Assembly (NCBI GenBank): GCA_947630675.1
Contig: CANRIN010000005.1
Span: 1 to 55,707 of the forward strand
DNA from: an uncultured Clostridia bacterium
GTDB lineage: Bacteria > Bacillota > Clostridia > Oscillospirales > JAAYOS01
Direction: 5' to 3'
DNA length: 55,707 bases
This document shows, in pieces, positions 27,386-36,780 of this stretch (positions are counted from its first letter, which is position 1; each line of letters begins with the position of its first letter). Below the pieces are notes generated by a model. It did no database searches, had not been told where the DNA came from, and worked only from the letters and a program-made list of their open reading frames with translations. A program made the position numbers and the translations under genes.

Positions 27386-27557
27386 CGGTGCGAAGGGCGA
27401 GCACACATCAGAAGGCGGGTGGTTCGCACCGCTTCTGAAGGGAGAAAAGCGCTCGCCGAAGGGAAAAAAGAGCACTTTTTTCGGTTTTGGTTTTTAGGTA
27501 TGCAAAGTTTTTGCAAACCGAAGAAAATTCCTTAGGGAATTTTTGTACAGGTTTGCT
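27386..27557 (+). promoter_or_regulatory. CRISPR leader
   Basis: This 172-base stretch lies between cas2 and the first repeat; its second half is A/T-rich. It holds two mutually exclusive stems: AGCGGTGCGAA (27384-27394) with TTCGCACCGCT (27423-27433), and TCAGAAGGCGGGTG (27409-27422) with CACCGCTTCTGA (27427-27438). A further hairpin (AAAAAAG/CTTTTTT, about 27464-27481) and the palindromic AAAATTCC-TTA-GGGAATTTT close to the first repeat follow. The orientation is supported by the clean repeats here and the decayed repeats at the far end. Confidence 0.7.
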
Positions 27558-30500
27558 GTCGCGCCCCGCACGGGGCGCGTGGGTTGAAATAGGTCTTGCA
27601 AGGCCGTCAGCCGTTCGTTCGGGCGTCGCGCCCCGCACGGGGCGCGTGGGTTGAAATACCGATGCCGCGAGCGAAGCGGTGTAATCAACAGGTCGCGCCC
27701 CGCACGGGGCGCGTGGGTTGAAATTGTACGCTCTGGATATTATTGAGCGCGCCGCTTACGTCGCGCCCCGCACGGGGCGCGTGGGTTGAAATAACGGCAT
27801 TGCGAGCCTTGCACTTCCGCTCGCGGGCAGTCGCGCCCCGCACGGGGCGCGTGGGTTGAAATAGTGGATTTTACAGCGCATTGAGTACAACGTCGGGTCG
27901 CGCCCCGCACGGGGCGCGTGGGTTGAAATCCCTACCTCTCCAATATCGCCTCTCTGTACGTCAAGGTCGCGCCCCGCACGGGGCGCGTGGGTTGAAATCC
28001 TTTTTGTCGGTGAAGTGCATGGGGCCTTTGCCGGTCGCGCCCCGCACGGGGCGCGTGGGTTGAAATTCGATGAACAGACCGCCACCGCGAAGCGCACGGA
28101 CGTCGCGCCCCGCACGGGGCGCGTGGGTTGAAATCACGGGTTAGGAGCGCTGCGTCAAAGCACAGCGGTCGCGCCCCGCACGGGGCGCGTGGGTTGAAAT
28201 TGGACGAACAGACCGCCACCGCAAAGCGCACGGGTCGCGCCCCGCACGGGGCGCGTGGGTTGAAATTCGCTCTTTACCGGGGACAATTCGCTTGACAAGG
28301 TCGCGCCCCGCACGGGGCGCGTGGGTTGAAATTCCCTCAACGCTTAGAGGGAGGCACGATATTTAGTCGCGCCCCGCACGGGGCGCGTGGGTTGAAATAT
28401 GGGTCTTGCTGTCCGCATCGCCCTCGCCCTCGTCGCGCCCCGCACGGGGCGCGTGGGTTGAAATCCCCACGTCGTTACCGTCTACAACGTGGCGACGGAG
28501 TCGCGCCCCGCACGGGGCGCGTGGGTTGAAATACGTCGGGCAGAAGCTGACGGCATTCGCGGACAAGTCGCGCCCCGCACGGGGCGCGTGGGTTGAAATT
28601 TATTCGGGCGGCGCGTCTTGCTGGAGGGCGCAGTCGCGCCCCGCACGGGGCGCGTGGGTTGAAATAAGCTGTACAACGCGGCGGCGACAAGCGCGGAGGG
28701 TCGCGCCCCGCACGGGGCGCGTGGGTTGAAATCGCTTCGGACAAGCCCGCAGCGCGGTTTGCGGCGTCGCGCCCCGCACGGGGCGCGTGGGTTGAAATAT
28801 CACGGATATGCCGGTCTCGGTAAACTCCGTGAGAGTCGCGCCCCGCACGGGGCGCGTGGGTTGAAATTTATGTCAAGCCAGATACGATTGACAAAGAAAA
28901 GTCGCGCCCCGCACGGGGCGCGTGGGTTGAAATTTATGTCAAGCCAGATACGATTGACAAAGAAAAAGTCGCGCCCCGCACGGGGCGCGTGGGTTGAAAT
29001 TCCGACGCTCGCCTTGGCGTAACCGCTCCATTGCGGTCGCGCCCCGCACGGGGCGCGTGGGTTGAAATCGCCGCACGTCGCACTCGATAAGGTACAGCTC
29101 TTCCTGTCGCGCCCCGCACGGGGCGCGTGGGTTGAAATCCGAACGGCCCCGGCATGGGCGCGTTCGCCATCGGTCGCGCCCCGCACGGGGCGCGTGGGTT
29201 GAAATGACGGTGTGCCGAAGACGATAACGGTCGGGGAAGAGTCGCGCCCCGCACGGGGCGCGTGGGTTGAAATTTGAAATGCGGCGCGAATTCCTCAAGT
29301 TCTTCGCCGTCGCGCCCCGCACGGGGCGCGTGGGTTGAAATCAGGCAATCGCCAGAATTAAGAAGAAAACAGACCGTCGCGCCCCGCACGGGGCGCGTGG
29401 GTTGAAATTTAATTCTGGCGATTGCCTGGAAAAAGCTGCCGTGTCGCGCCCCGCACGGGGCGCGTGGGTTGAAATTCGACGCGGAGCACCCAGTAGCGGT
29501 CTTCCGCCGGTCGCGCCCCGCACGGGGCGCGTGGGTTGAAATCACTCGATACGGAGGTTTTCGTCGCAGTAATTCGGTCGCGCCCCGCACGGGGCGCGTG
29601 GGTTGAAATCGCTAACTGCTTGCCGAACTTGTCAAGCGAATTGGTCGCGCCCCGCACGGGGCGCGTGGGTTGAAATACGCGCTCGACAAAAAGCAGGAGG
29701 AACAGCAGGCGTCGCGCCCCGCACGGGGCGCGTGGGTTGAAATTGTATCCACTCCGGCACCGCGCCGAAATCGTAATGTCGCGCCCCGCACGGGGCGCGT
29801 GGGTTGAAATTGCGCATTTGGGTGCTCGAAACATAGACGGTCCCGTCGCGCCCCGCACGGGGCGCGTGGGTTGAAATTATCCGGCAAATGCGAGCGGCGA
29901 GAGCCCGTTTGGTCGCGCCCCGCACGGGGCGCGTGGGTTGAAATCCGCCACGAGCGGCAAGGCCTTCGGTGACAGGAGTCGCGCCCCGCACGGGGCGCGT
30001 GGGTTGAAATAACCTGTTGGGGAAATTCGGGCACGCGTTTACACCGAGTCGCGCCCCGCACGGGGCGCGTGGGTTGAAATAGATAGTCTGCCCTCGGACC
30101 GCCGGACACGGACGTCGCGCCCCGCACGGGGCGCGTGGGTTGAAATCCGCTATCTGCTTGACGGTGCTCGACAGCTTGAGGTCGCGCCCCGCACGGGGCG
30201 CGTGGGTTGAAATTAAAAAACTATTGACTTACGCAGATATACGTAGTGTCGCGCCCCGCACGGGGCGCGTGGGTTGAAATTCGCCGTTGGCCGTCCGCAT
30301 ATCGCAACGCCGCGTCGCGCCCCGCACGGGGCGCGTGGGTTGAAATTCCGTCCGTTACCACGACCTGCACGGCGATATGAGTCGCGCCCCGCACGGGGCG
30401 CGTGGGTTGAAATAGAATAGCACAAACCACCTCCCCCAAGGAGGTGGCGTCGCGCCCCGCACGGGGCGCGTGGGTTGAAATACTAAACTCCCCGTTGAGA

Positions 30501-32769
30501 CTGTCAACTGTCGTCGTCGCGCCCCGCACGGGGCGCGTGGGTTGAAATGCGATGTTCGTCCCGCGTTCGCGGCTCCGCGAAGTCGCGCCCCGCACGGGGC
30601 GCGTGGGTTGAAATACCCACGCCGCGAGCTCCGCGCGCTGTGTCGCCGTCGCGCCCCGCACGGGGCGCGTGGGTTGAAATAAAAATATCGGCGCTATAAG
30701 CATCCAAAACATAGTCGCGCCCCGCACGGGGCGCGTGGGTTGAAATCCAATCATTCATAAGGCCGGCGCTGACCTCCTGGTCGCGCCCCGCACGGGGCGC
30801 GTGGGTTGAAATTGCGACGTAAGAGCAGCCGCCGCGCTTTCCGACGGTCGCGCCCCGCACGGGGCGCGTGGGTTGAAATCGTGACGGCGTACGGTACTTC
30901 GGGCGGCACCGGGTCGCGCCCCGCACGGGGCGCGTGGGTTGAAATAGGTCGTTCAACTCCTTCTGAACGTCCGGCAGCTGTCGCGCCCCGCACGGGGCGC
31001 GTGGGTTGAAATAAACTCATATACCGCTGTAAGCCGGGCGGAAACGCGTCGCGCCCCGCACGGGGCGCGTGGGTTGAAATAGCAGGTGCAATAAAATACT
31101 CTCGCTTGCGTTCTCGTCGCGCCCCGCACGGGGCGCGTGGGTTGAAATGCGGATTACGGCATTACGCGACTCTCCGGGCGCGTCGCGCCCCGCACGGGGC
31201 GCGTGGGTTGAAATACCGTGTACAACGGCAAGGATGGCGCGGATGGTGCAGTCGCGCCCCGCACGGGGCGCGTGGGTTGAAATATTGCCTTTGAGGCTTC
31301 AAACCAATGGTCATCTGCGTCGCGCCCCGCACGGGGCGCGTGGGTTGAAATCCCTTCGCGGATTACGTCAAGCTCGACAAAGGCGTCGCGCCCCGCACGG
31401 GGCGCGTGGGTTGAAATACGGCATCCGCCCCGTCCATGCCGCTCGCGCGCACGTCGCGCCCCGCACGGGGCGCGTGGGTTGAAATCATCACTTTGAATCG
31501 TCTCCCTTTGCACTTTTACGTCGCGCCCCGCACGGGGCGCGTGGGTTGAAATACGATTCAGACGATGGCAATGGAAAGGAAAACGGTCGCGCCCCGCACG
31601 GGGCGCGTGGGTTGAAATGAGAGGTGGCGACAGTGGCCATTGACTGGCTGAAGTCGCGCCCCGCACGGGGCGCGTGGGTTGAAATACACTCCACTTGCCC
31701 TTACCTCCCGGCGCATGATAGGTCGCGCCCCGCACGGGGCGCGTGGGTTGAAATATAGACGTCCCGCTGTCACTCATCACGAACCAGCAGTCGCGCCCCG
31801 CACGGGGCGCGTGGGTTGAAATGTCTGCTCCATCGTATGGAACACAACGATGAGGGTCGCGCCCCGCACGGGGCGCGTGGGTTGAAATTGAATGCTGACG
31901 TACACAGTCAAATCGTCCTCTGGTCGCGCCCCGCACGGGGCGCGTGGGTTGAAATACCCACGCCGTGTAATCGTGATTGTTGATAATAAGGTCGCGCCTC
32001 GCACGGGGCGCGTGGGTTGAAATTCAAACATGTGTTGATATCTTGGGGTAATATTGCGGTCGCGCCCCGCACGGGGCGCGTGGGTTGAAATGTCGCGGGT
32101 CTCGGCCTTGATGGCAGCGGCGCGGTCGCGCCCCGCACGGGGCGCGTGGGTTGAAATATTATAAGTGAGTAAGTCGATGCGAATGCAGTCAGTCGCGCCC
32201 CGCACGGGGCGCGTGGGTTGAAATACTGTGCTCTCGAGTAGGTCCCTCGCCCGTTCGAGAGTCGCGCCCCGCACGGGGCGCGTGGGTTGAAATCTATTTC
32301 TCCCTCGGAGTCGCCCAGCCGGACGAGTCGCGCCCCGCACGGGGCGCGTGGGTTGAAATTGTCCTCGGGAGCGGTGCAGTACGTCAACTCACCGTCAGTC
32401 GCGCCCCGCACGGGGCGCGTGGGTTGAAATTACTACCAACCCGGCAGCTTCCAACTCGGCAATTAGTCGCGCCCCGCACGGGGCGCGTGGGTTGAAATAT
32501 CCGTCGCCAGGTCGGCTAGGCTCGCCACGTCACGTCGCGCCCCGCACGGGGCGCGTGGGTTGAAATCAGAAGTTCTCGAGCGCCGCCGAGAAGCAGAAGG
32601 GCAGTCGCGCCCCGCACGGGGCGCGTGGGTTGAAATTTCTGCTGGTTTTCGTACTGCTTCTCGAGGACGGGTCGCGCCCCGCACAGGGCGCGTGGGTTGA
32701 AATAGGACTACCTCGACTATGGGCGTCGGCTCGGGATGTCGCGCCCCGCACGGGGCGCGTGGGTTAAAT
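27558..32769 (+). CRISPR. Type I-C CRISPR array, 78 repeats and 77 spacers
   Basis: The 33-base repeat begins GTCGCGCCCCGCAC and ends GCGTGGGTTGAAAT. Its hairpin pairs GCGCCCC with GGGGCGC, the normal substrate of Cas5c. I counted 78 starts from 27558 to 32738, with spacers of 33 to 38 bases. Nearly all repeats are identical. The three variants (C to T in the repeat at 31991, G to A in the repeat at 32671, one base lost in the last repeat at 32738) are all at the far end, which fixes the leader at 27.4 kb. Notable spacers: an overlapping opposite-strand pair (29342-29375 and 29409-29442), a diverged pair (28067-28101 and 28201-28233), a near-duplicate pair (28868-28900 and 28934-28967) and a palindromic spacer (30414-30448). 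The length points to long activity. Confidence 0.98.
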
Positions 32770-32839
32770 TGCTACCCCCGGATTCAGTGGTGACGACGGG
32801 TATGAGAACGCTATGAACGCCAGAAACAGCGCTATGTAA
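32768..32839 (+). pseudogene. 3' remnant of an unknown gene fused to the last CRISPR repeat
   Basis: Directly after the last repeat an open frame reads ATPGFSGDDGYENAMNARNS up to TAA 32837-32839, with a stop (TAA, 32765) inside the repeat. No start lies upstream. The next gene has its ribosome binding site overlapping this stop (TAAGGAGG), as expected in a phage- or plasmid-like operon. I read it as the tail of a gene cut off at the repeat junction. Confidence 0.4.
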
Positions 32840-32851
32840 GGAGGCAAGCGT

Positions 32852-33109
32852 ATGAGCAAAGAGAAGATACCCACGTTAGAGGACTGGAAAAAGTATATCT
32901 ACGACGATTTCATAAAGGACCGCGGAGCCTGCATAAAGGCCAACGGGGTTAGTGACGAAGAGGTACAAAGATACCTTTTCGAGGACGGCTACGTCGAGCG
33001 TATGTATGAGAGGGCGAAAAAGGATTACGAGGCCGAGAAAATCCCGATAGGCGTTTTCAAAATCGGCCGCCCTTCGGCAATCGCATACGACCTTGAAATG
33101 TCGTTCTAA
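32852..33109 (+). CDS. Small unknown protein inside the array gap (85 aa)
   Basis: ATG 32852 has AAGGAGG upstream. The protein (MSKEKIPTLEDWKKYIYDDF...) is charged, probably helical, with no signal or membrane segment and one Cys. Base composition is visibly more A/T-rich than the cas and flanking genes. It is the first of three genes in a 943-base segment lying where a spacer should be. I recognise no family. Size, packing and composition suggest a phage or plasmid origin (inference). Confidence 0.65.
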   Translation: MSKEKIPTLEDWKKYIYDDFIKDRGACIKANGVSDEEVQRYLFEDGYVERMYERAKKDYEAEKIPIGVFKIGRPSAIAYDLEMSF

Positions 33110-33138
33110 GCAGGCCAAAGCATGACAGGGAGACAGTA

Positions 33139-33354
33139 ATGGCTAAGAAAATCAGTTTGGATGAATTCAAAGAGCAGGTGATAGAGTACCTGCTGATGAA
33201 CTACAATACAGGAAAGACCGAAGAAGAGTTAAGAGAAATCGTTAACGACGATTACTTTGCCGACGACGTACAAAGCGGCTATGATGACGCACATCGTTGG
33301 GGCCTAGACCAAGAGGTCTATCATGTGGCCCACACTATCAACATGTGCATATAA
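33139..33354 (+). CDS. Small acidic unknown protein inside the array gap (71 aa)
   Basis: ATG 33139 lies 29 bases after the previous gene, with GGGAG upstream. The acidic, probably helical protein (MAKKISLDEFKEQVIEYLL..., ending AHTINMCI) has no recognisable domain. Like its neighbours it is A/T-richer than the locus. Small acidic proteins of this kind are frequent in phage accessory operons, including some anti-CRISPR operons, but nothing here proves such a role. Confidence 0.6.
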   Translation: MAKKISLDEFKEQVIEYLLMNYNTGKTEEELREIVNDDYFADDVQSGYDDAHRWGLDQEVYHVAHTINMCI

Positions 33355-33383
33355 GCGCAGTCCGTAGCAAAGGGTGATGCCCT

Positions 33384-33740
33384 ATGAAGAGAACAAAATA
33401 CCAACACAAAGCGGTACTGCACATCCCGCAACAGGCGTGGGTAGACGGCGAGCTCGTCGACCTCGACCTCACAGAAGCTCTGGAAAAGCTGTCGGAAAAC
33501 CTTGAAGCGGCAGGGATTACGAGCTACTACGAGACACAGGCCACGGGCCACTACAAGGGGCGCAGTTACCCGGAGTTGCTGCTGACGATTTTCGGGACAG
33601 CGGAGACCTCCGTCGCCGTGAACGTCTTTATGCTCTGGTACGGGGCAAACCGCGATACTCTTCGGCAAGAGGCATTTGCTTACGAGCTGGACGGAGAGCT
33701 GTTCGTATATCAGTCATCTCCACCCGGGGACGCGGATTGA
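33384..33740 (+). CDS. Unknown protein whose 3' end runs into a CRISPR repeat (118 aa)
   Basis: ATG 33384 follows AAAGGGTGAT. The protein (MKRTKYQHKAVLHIPQQAW...) has alternating strand and helix patterns and no motif I know. Its last nine codons (SSPPGDAD and stop) lie in a degenerate CRISPR repeat beginning at 33713; the stop TGA is the TGA of the repeat end ATTGAAAT. The original C-terminus may therefore be lost. Together with the 5'-truncated remnant at 32768, both edges of the segment look cut. Confidence 0.6.
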   Translation: MKRTKYQHKAVLHIPQQAWVDGELVDLDLTEALEKLSENLEAAGITSYYETQATGHYKGRSYPELLLTIFGTAETSVAVNVFMLWYGANRDTLRQEAFAYELDGELFVYQSSPPGDAD

Positions 33741-34017
33741 AATAGCGTCGTCTCGATGATCTTGTAGGCGTTGATACGGGTCGCGCCCCACACGGAGCGG
33801 GGTGCGTGGGTTGAAATGGGAGCGGCGGGCTGAAGCTGCAAATCGCCAATGTCGCGCCCCGCGCGGGCGCGTGGGTTGAAATCGCTCCGTCGAGCGTCGC
33901 ACACGGTGTGCCAATTGTCGCGCCCCGCACGGGGCGCGTGGGTTGAAATGGGAAGCGGTCCACAAAGGGCAGGATGATGTTGCGTCGCGCCCCACACAGG
34001 GACGTGCGGGTTGAAAC
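33713..34017 (+). CRISPR. Decayed tail of the I-C array, five repeats and four spacers
   Basis: Repeats lie at 33713-33743 (divergent, TCTCC/GGGGA stem and ATTGAAAT end), 33780-33817 (five extra bases in the loop), 33851-33882 (one base short), 33917-33949 (perfect consensus) and 33984-34017 (divergent, ending GAAAC). Spacers are 33 to 36 bases. Orientation equals that of the main array, so this is probably its oldest part, separated by the 943-base gene-bearing segment. Confidence 0.85.
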
Positions 34018-34098
34018 AACACCATCAACTTCCAAAAGTCCATGCACTACTGCTGTGTCCTTCGAGACCCTCGCCCCGCAACCTTCTCCAAACAGCAA

Positions 34099-34124
34099 AG
34101 CGCCCCGCCTTTCGGCGGGGCGCT
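34099..34124 (-). terminator. Terminator of the cysteine desulfurase gene
   Basis: An 11-bp stem, AGCGCCCCGCC (34099-34109) with GGCGGGGCGCT (34114-34124), lies 13 bases past the stop of the minus-strand gene. On the minus strand it is followed by TTGCTGTTT; on the plus strand by CATTCTTTCCTTTTT, so it may serve both directions. Confidence 0.6.
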
Positions 34125-34137
34125 CATTCTTTCCTTT

Positions 34138-35247
34138 TTACACGATCTCCCTCAGTGCCGCTGTCAGCGCGTCGACGTCCTCGTCGGTGTTTGTCCACGA
34201 GAAGGATATCCGAACGGCGCTCTTTATCAGCTTCGGGTCGACGTGCATCGCGGTGAGGACATGGCTCTCGCGGCCCTTCGCACATGCGGAGCCGCCGGAG
34301 ACGAACACCCCGCGGTTCTCGAGCAGCCGTATCAGGACCTCGGACGGGTAGCGCGGCGCCGCTATCGTCACGACGGCCTCGCCGGAGGCCAGTACCGTCA
34401 CGCCGGGCATCTGCCCGAGCGCCGCAAGCGTCCTCTCGCGCAGCGCGGAGATCTTTGCCGCGTGCTCGTCGAGACCTTCCGCAGCCTCCTCAGCCGCTAC
34501 GCCGAAGCCTGCTATCGCCGGGACCGGCTCGGTGCCGGAGCGCAGACCGTGCTCCTGCCCGCCGCCGTATATCAGCGGAGTGAGGTTCAGACCGTCTCTT
34601 ATATACAGAGCGCCGACGCCCTTCGGCCCGTGCAGCTTGTGGGCGGTGACGCTCACAAGGTCGGCGCCGAGACGCCTCGGCGTGAAGCGGAGCTTTCCGA
34701 ACGCCTGTACCGCGTCGACGTGGACGAGCGCGTTCGGGTTCTTCCGCCGCAGGAGCGCCGCCGCTTCCTCGACCGGCAGGCGGGCGCCGGTCTCGTTACA
34801 CACGAGCATCATCGAGAGCAGGGCGGTATCGGGACGTATAAGGCTCTCAAGCTCGGCAAGCGAGATGCTTCCGTCCCTGGTGGGGCGGAGGTAGTTGACC
34901 TCCCAACCGCTCTGGTCGAGCTTTTTCAGACATTCGAGGACGGACGGGTGCTCAAAGGCGGTGGAAATTATGTGCCGTCCGTACCGGCGCTGCATCTCCG
35001 CGCCGCGGATGAGCGCGAGGTTGTTGGACTCGGTGCCGCCGGAGGTAAAAAGTATCTCGCCGGGCTCGCAGCCCATAAGGCCCGCCACACGCTCCCGCGC
35101 GGTGCGGACCACCGCCTCCGCCTCTATGCCGAGACGGTGGACTGAGGACGGGTTTGCAAATGTCTCGGTCATGGCGTCCGCCGCGGCCTTTGCCGCCGCG
35201 GGCGAGACCCGCGTAGTGGCGGCGTTGTCCAGATAGTGAAGCTCCAT
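34138..35247 (-). CDS. Cysteine desulfurase (NifS/IscS family)
   Basis: This PLP enzyme takes sulfur from cysteine for Fe-S cluster or tRNA thiolation pathways. The 369-residue protein starts MELHYLDNAATT (the family's YLDNAATT) and has FTSGGTESNN, a PLP-binding His in STAFEHPSVLE, HVDAVQAFGK, the lysine in TAHKLHGPKG that forms the Schiff base, and a mobile-loop Cys in GGSACAKG. A ribosome binding site (AGAAGGG) precedes the start. No iscU or thiI gene is adjacent; a MATE exporter gene lies 126 bases upstream on the same strand. Which sulfur acceptor it uses cannot be told from the context. Confidence 0.9.
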   Translation of the reverse strand: MELHYLDNAATTRVSPAAAKAAADAMTETFANPSSVHRLGIEAEAVVRTARERVAGLMGCEPGEILFTSGGTESNNLALIRGAEMQRRYGRHIISTAFEHPSVLECLKKLDQSGWEVNYLRPTRDGSISLAELESLIRPDTALLSMMLVCNETGARLPVEEAAALLRRKNPNALVHVDAVQAFGKLRFTPRRLGADLVSVTAHKLHGPKGVGALYIRDGLNLTPLIYGGGQEHGLRSGTEPVPAIAGFGVAAEEAAEGLDEHAAKISALRERTLAALGQMPGVTVLASGEAVVTIAAPRYPSEVLIRLLENRGVFVSGGSACAKGRESHVLTAMHVDPKLIKSAVRISFSWTNTDEDVDALTAALREIV

Positions 35248-35373
35248 TCTGTGTTCCCTTCTTCCGGGTTCGTGTTGCGAACGGCTGACGGAAACGGACC
35301 CGCGCCCGCCCGCCGGTCATAGCATACGCCCGAAGCCCGGCAATAATACCGATTTTATGCCGATATTGCGGCG

Positions 35374-36780
35374 TTATGCGACCGACTCGCGCGTGACGTT
35401 CCGTATCCACTTCCGGCTCCGGAACCGCCAGAGACCGAGGATCGTCTTGACCGGCTCCTCGCTGAGCACAAAGATGTAGACCCAGAGGATGTCGAGGTGC
35501 AGGACAAGTCCGCCTATCGCCGCGAGCGGCAGGGATATGAGCCACATCGCGCCGACGTCCACAAGCAGCCCGAAGCTGACGTCTCCGCCGCCGCGGAGTA
35601 TGCCGACGACGAGCGTGGAGTTGAACGAGCGGAAGAACATCGTCGCAAATCCCTGACACAGGAGCATTATGGTCGCCGCCCGCATCGCCCCGGGCTCCAG
35701 CTTGAAGGCGGGGAAGAGGAAGGGACGCACGACCGCAAACAGCATTATGAGTATCAGCAGTCCGCTGACAAATCCCACGATGAAGCTCATCATCGTGAAC
35801 GTCATGCCGAGCGACTGCACCTCATCCTTGGAGTCTCCTGCGCCGACGGATTTGCCGACGAGCACCGCGGTTGCGTTCGAGACGGCAAACACCGCTATCG
35901 TGATTATCTGTTCGACGTTTCGGGAGAGGGAGTAAGCCGCCGTGATGTCGCTCGAGGCCGCCATGTGTCCGTATATTATCGCGTAGAGCGAAGTGCCGAG
36001 ACCCCAGAGGGTCTCGTTCAGCATGACGGGGGAGGAGTAGCGGAGGAAGTCCTTGAGTATCGTCTTTCCCGGCCGGATCATTTTGGAGGGCATGAGCTTC
36101 AGCACCTGCTTCGGGCTGTGCTGGGTAGCTATGATGTAGCCGAGAACGGTCACGGTCTCGACCATGCGGGCGGCGAGCGTTCCGAGCGCCGCGCCCTCGA
36201 CGCCCATGGCGGGCAGACCGAGCTTGCCGAATATGAATATGTAGTTGAATATCACGTTCGAGCCCATGCCGAGCATAACTACCACCGTGCCGAGCTTCGG
36301 GCTCTCGCAGCTCCGCCGCGCGCCGATGTAGAGCGAGGTGAAGGCGTTGAGGACGTAGGAGTAGGCGACGACCTTGCCGTAGCGCGCCGCAACGTCGAGC
36401 AGGGCGGGGTTGTTTGTAGTGAGCCCCATGATGGCGCGGGGGAAGAGAAACACCGCCGTCGCAAATATAAAGCTCAGGCCGACGGCAAACATGATGCTGA
36501 GACCTATCACGCGGTTTATCGTCGCAACGTCGCGCTTGCCCCAGTACTGGCTCATCAGCACCGCGCCGCCGCTCTGCAGACCGAACACGAAGAGCATGGC
36601 GACAAAGAACGGGGTGTTCGCGAGGCTCAGCCCGCCGAGCTCGTTCTGTCCGAGCGTACCCACCATGAAGGTGTCGACAAGGCCGAGCGACGAGCTTATC
36701 AGGTTCTGGAGCATTATCGGAAGTGCCAGCGAGAAGAAGCTCCTGTAAAACTCCTTCGGCCGGCGGAGACTCTTAAACAT
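35374..36780 (-). CDS. MATE family efflux transporter
   Basis: The 468-residue membrane protein begins with a short cytoplasmic stretch (MFKSLRRPKEFYRSF) and then the MATE start LALPIMLQNLISSSLGLVDTFMVG. It has about twelve hydrophobic segments in two similar halves (second half from FLRYSSPVMLNETLWGLG), and contains GADDS-like GAGDSKDEV. MATE proteins export drugs or metabolites using sodium or proton gradients. AAAGGAT lies upstream of the start. The gene may be co-transcribed with the desulfurase. The block of these two genes is bordered on both sides by CRISPR array remnants in opposite orientation. Confidence 0.92.
   Translation of the reverse strand: MFKSLRRPKEFYRSFFSLALPIMLQNLISSSLGLVDTFMVGTLGQNELGGLSLANTPFFVAMLFVFGLQSGGAVLMSQYWGKRDVATINRVIGLSIMFAVGLSFIFATAVFLFPRAIMGLTTNNPALLDVAARYGKVVAYSYVLNAFTSLYIGARRSCESPKLGTVVVMLGMGSNVIFNYIFIFGKLGLPAMGVEGAALGTLAARMVETVTVLGYIIATQHSPKQVLKLMPSKMIRPGKTILKDFLRYSSPVMLNETLWGLGTSLYAIIYGHMAASSDITAAYSLSRNVEQIITIAVFAVSNATAVLVGKSVGAGDSKDEVQSLGMTFTMMSFIVGFVSGLLILIMLFAVVRPFLFPAFKLEPGAMRAATIMLLCQGFATMFFRSFNSTLVVGILRGGGDVSFGLLVDVGAMWLISLPLAAIGGLVLHLDILWVYIFVLSEEPVKTILGLWRFRSRKWIRNVTRESVA

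Noticed and set aside
30615-31990. Spacers at 30615-30647 and 31956-31990 share their first ten bases (ACCCACGCCG)
   Set aside because: The rest does not match and ten bases among 77 spacers can agree by chance or by shared codon patterns.
32567-32670. Spacers at 32567-32603 and 32637-32670 share GAGAAGCAG in opposite orientation
   Set aside because: The common part is only nine bases and the flanks disagree, so they are not an overlapping pair.
27408-32751. Many open frames with FQPTRPVRGAT, ISTHAPRAGRD or FNPRAPCGAR units
   Set aside because: These are translations of the CRISPR repeat in different frames, not proteins.
34042-35145. Plus-strand frame of 367 codons opposite the cysteine desulfurase
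   Set aside because: The minus strand has all PLP-enzyme motifs; the plus frame is low complexity.
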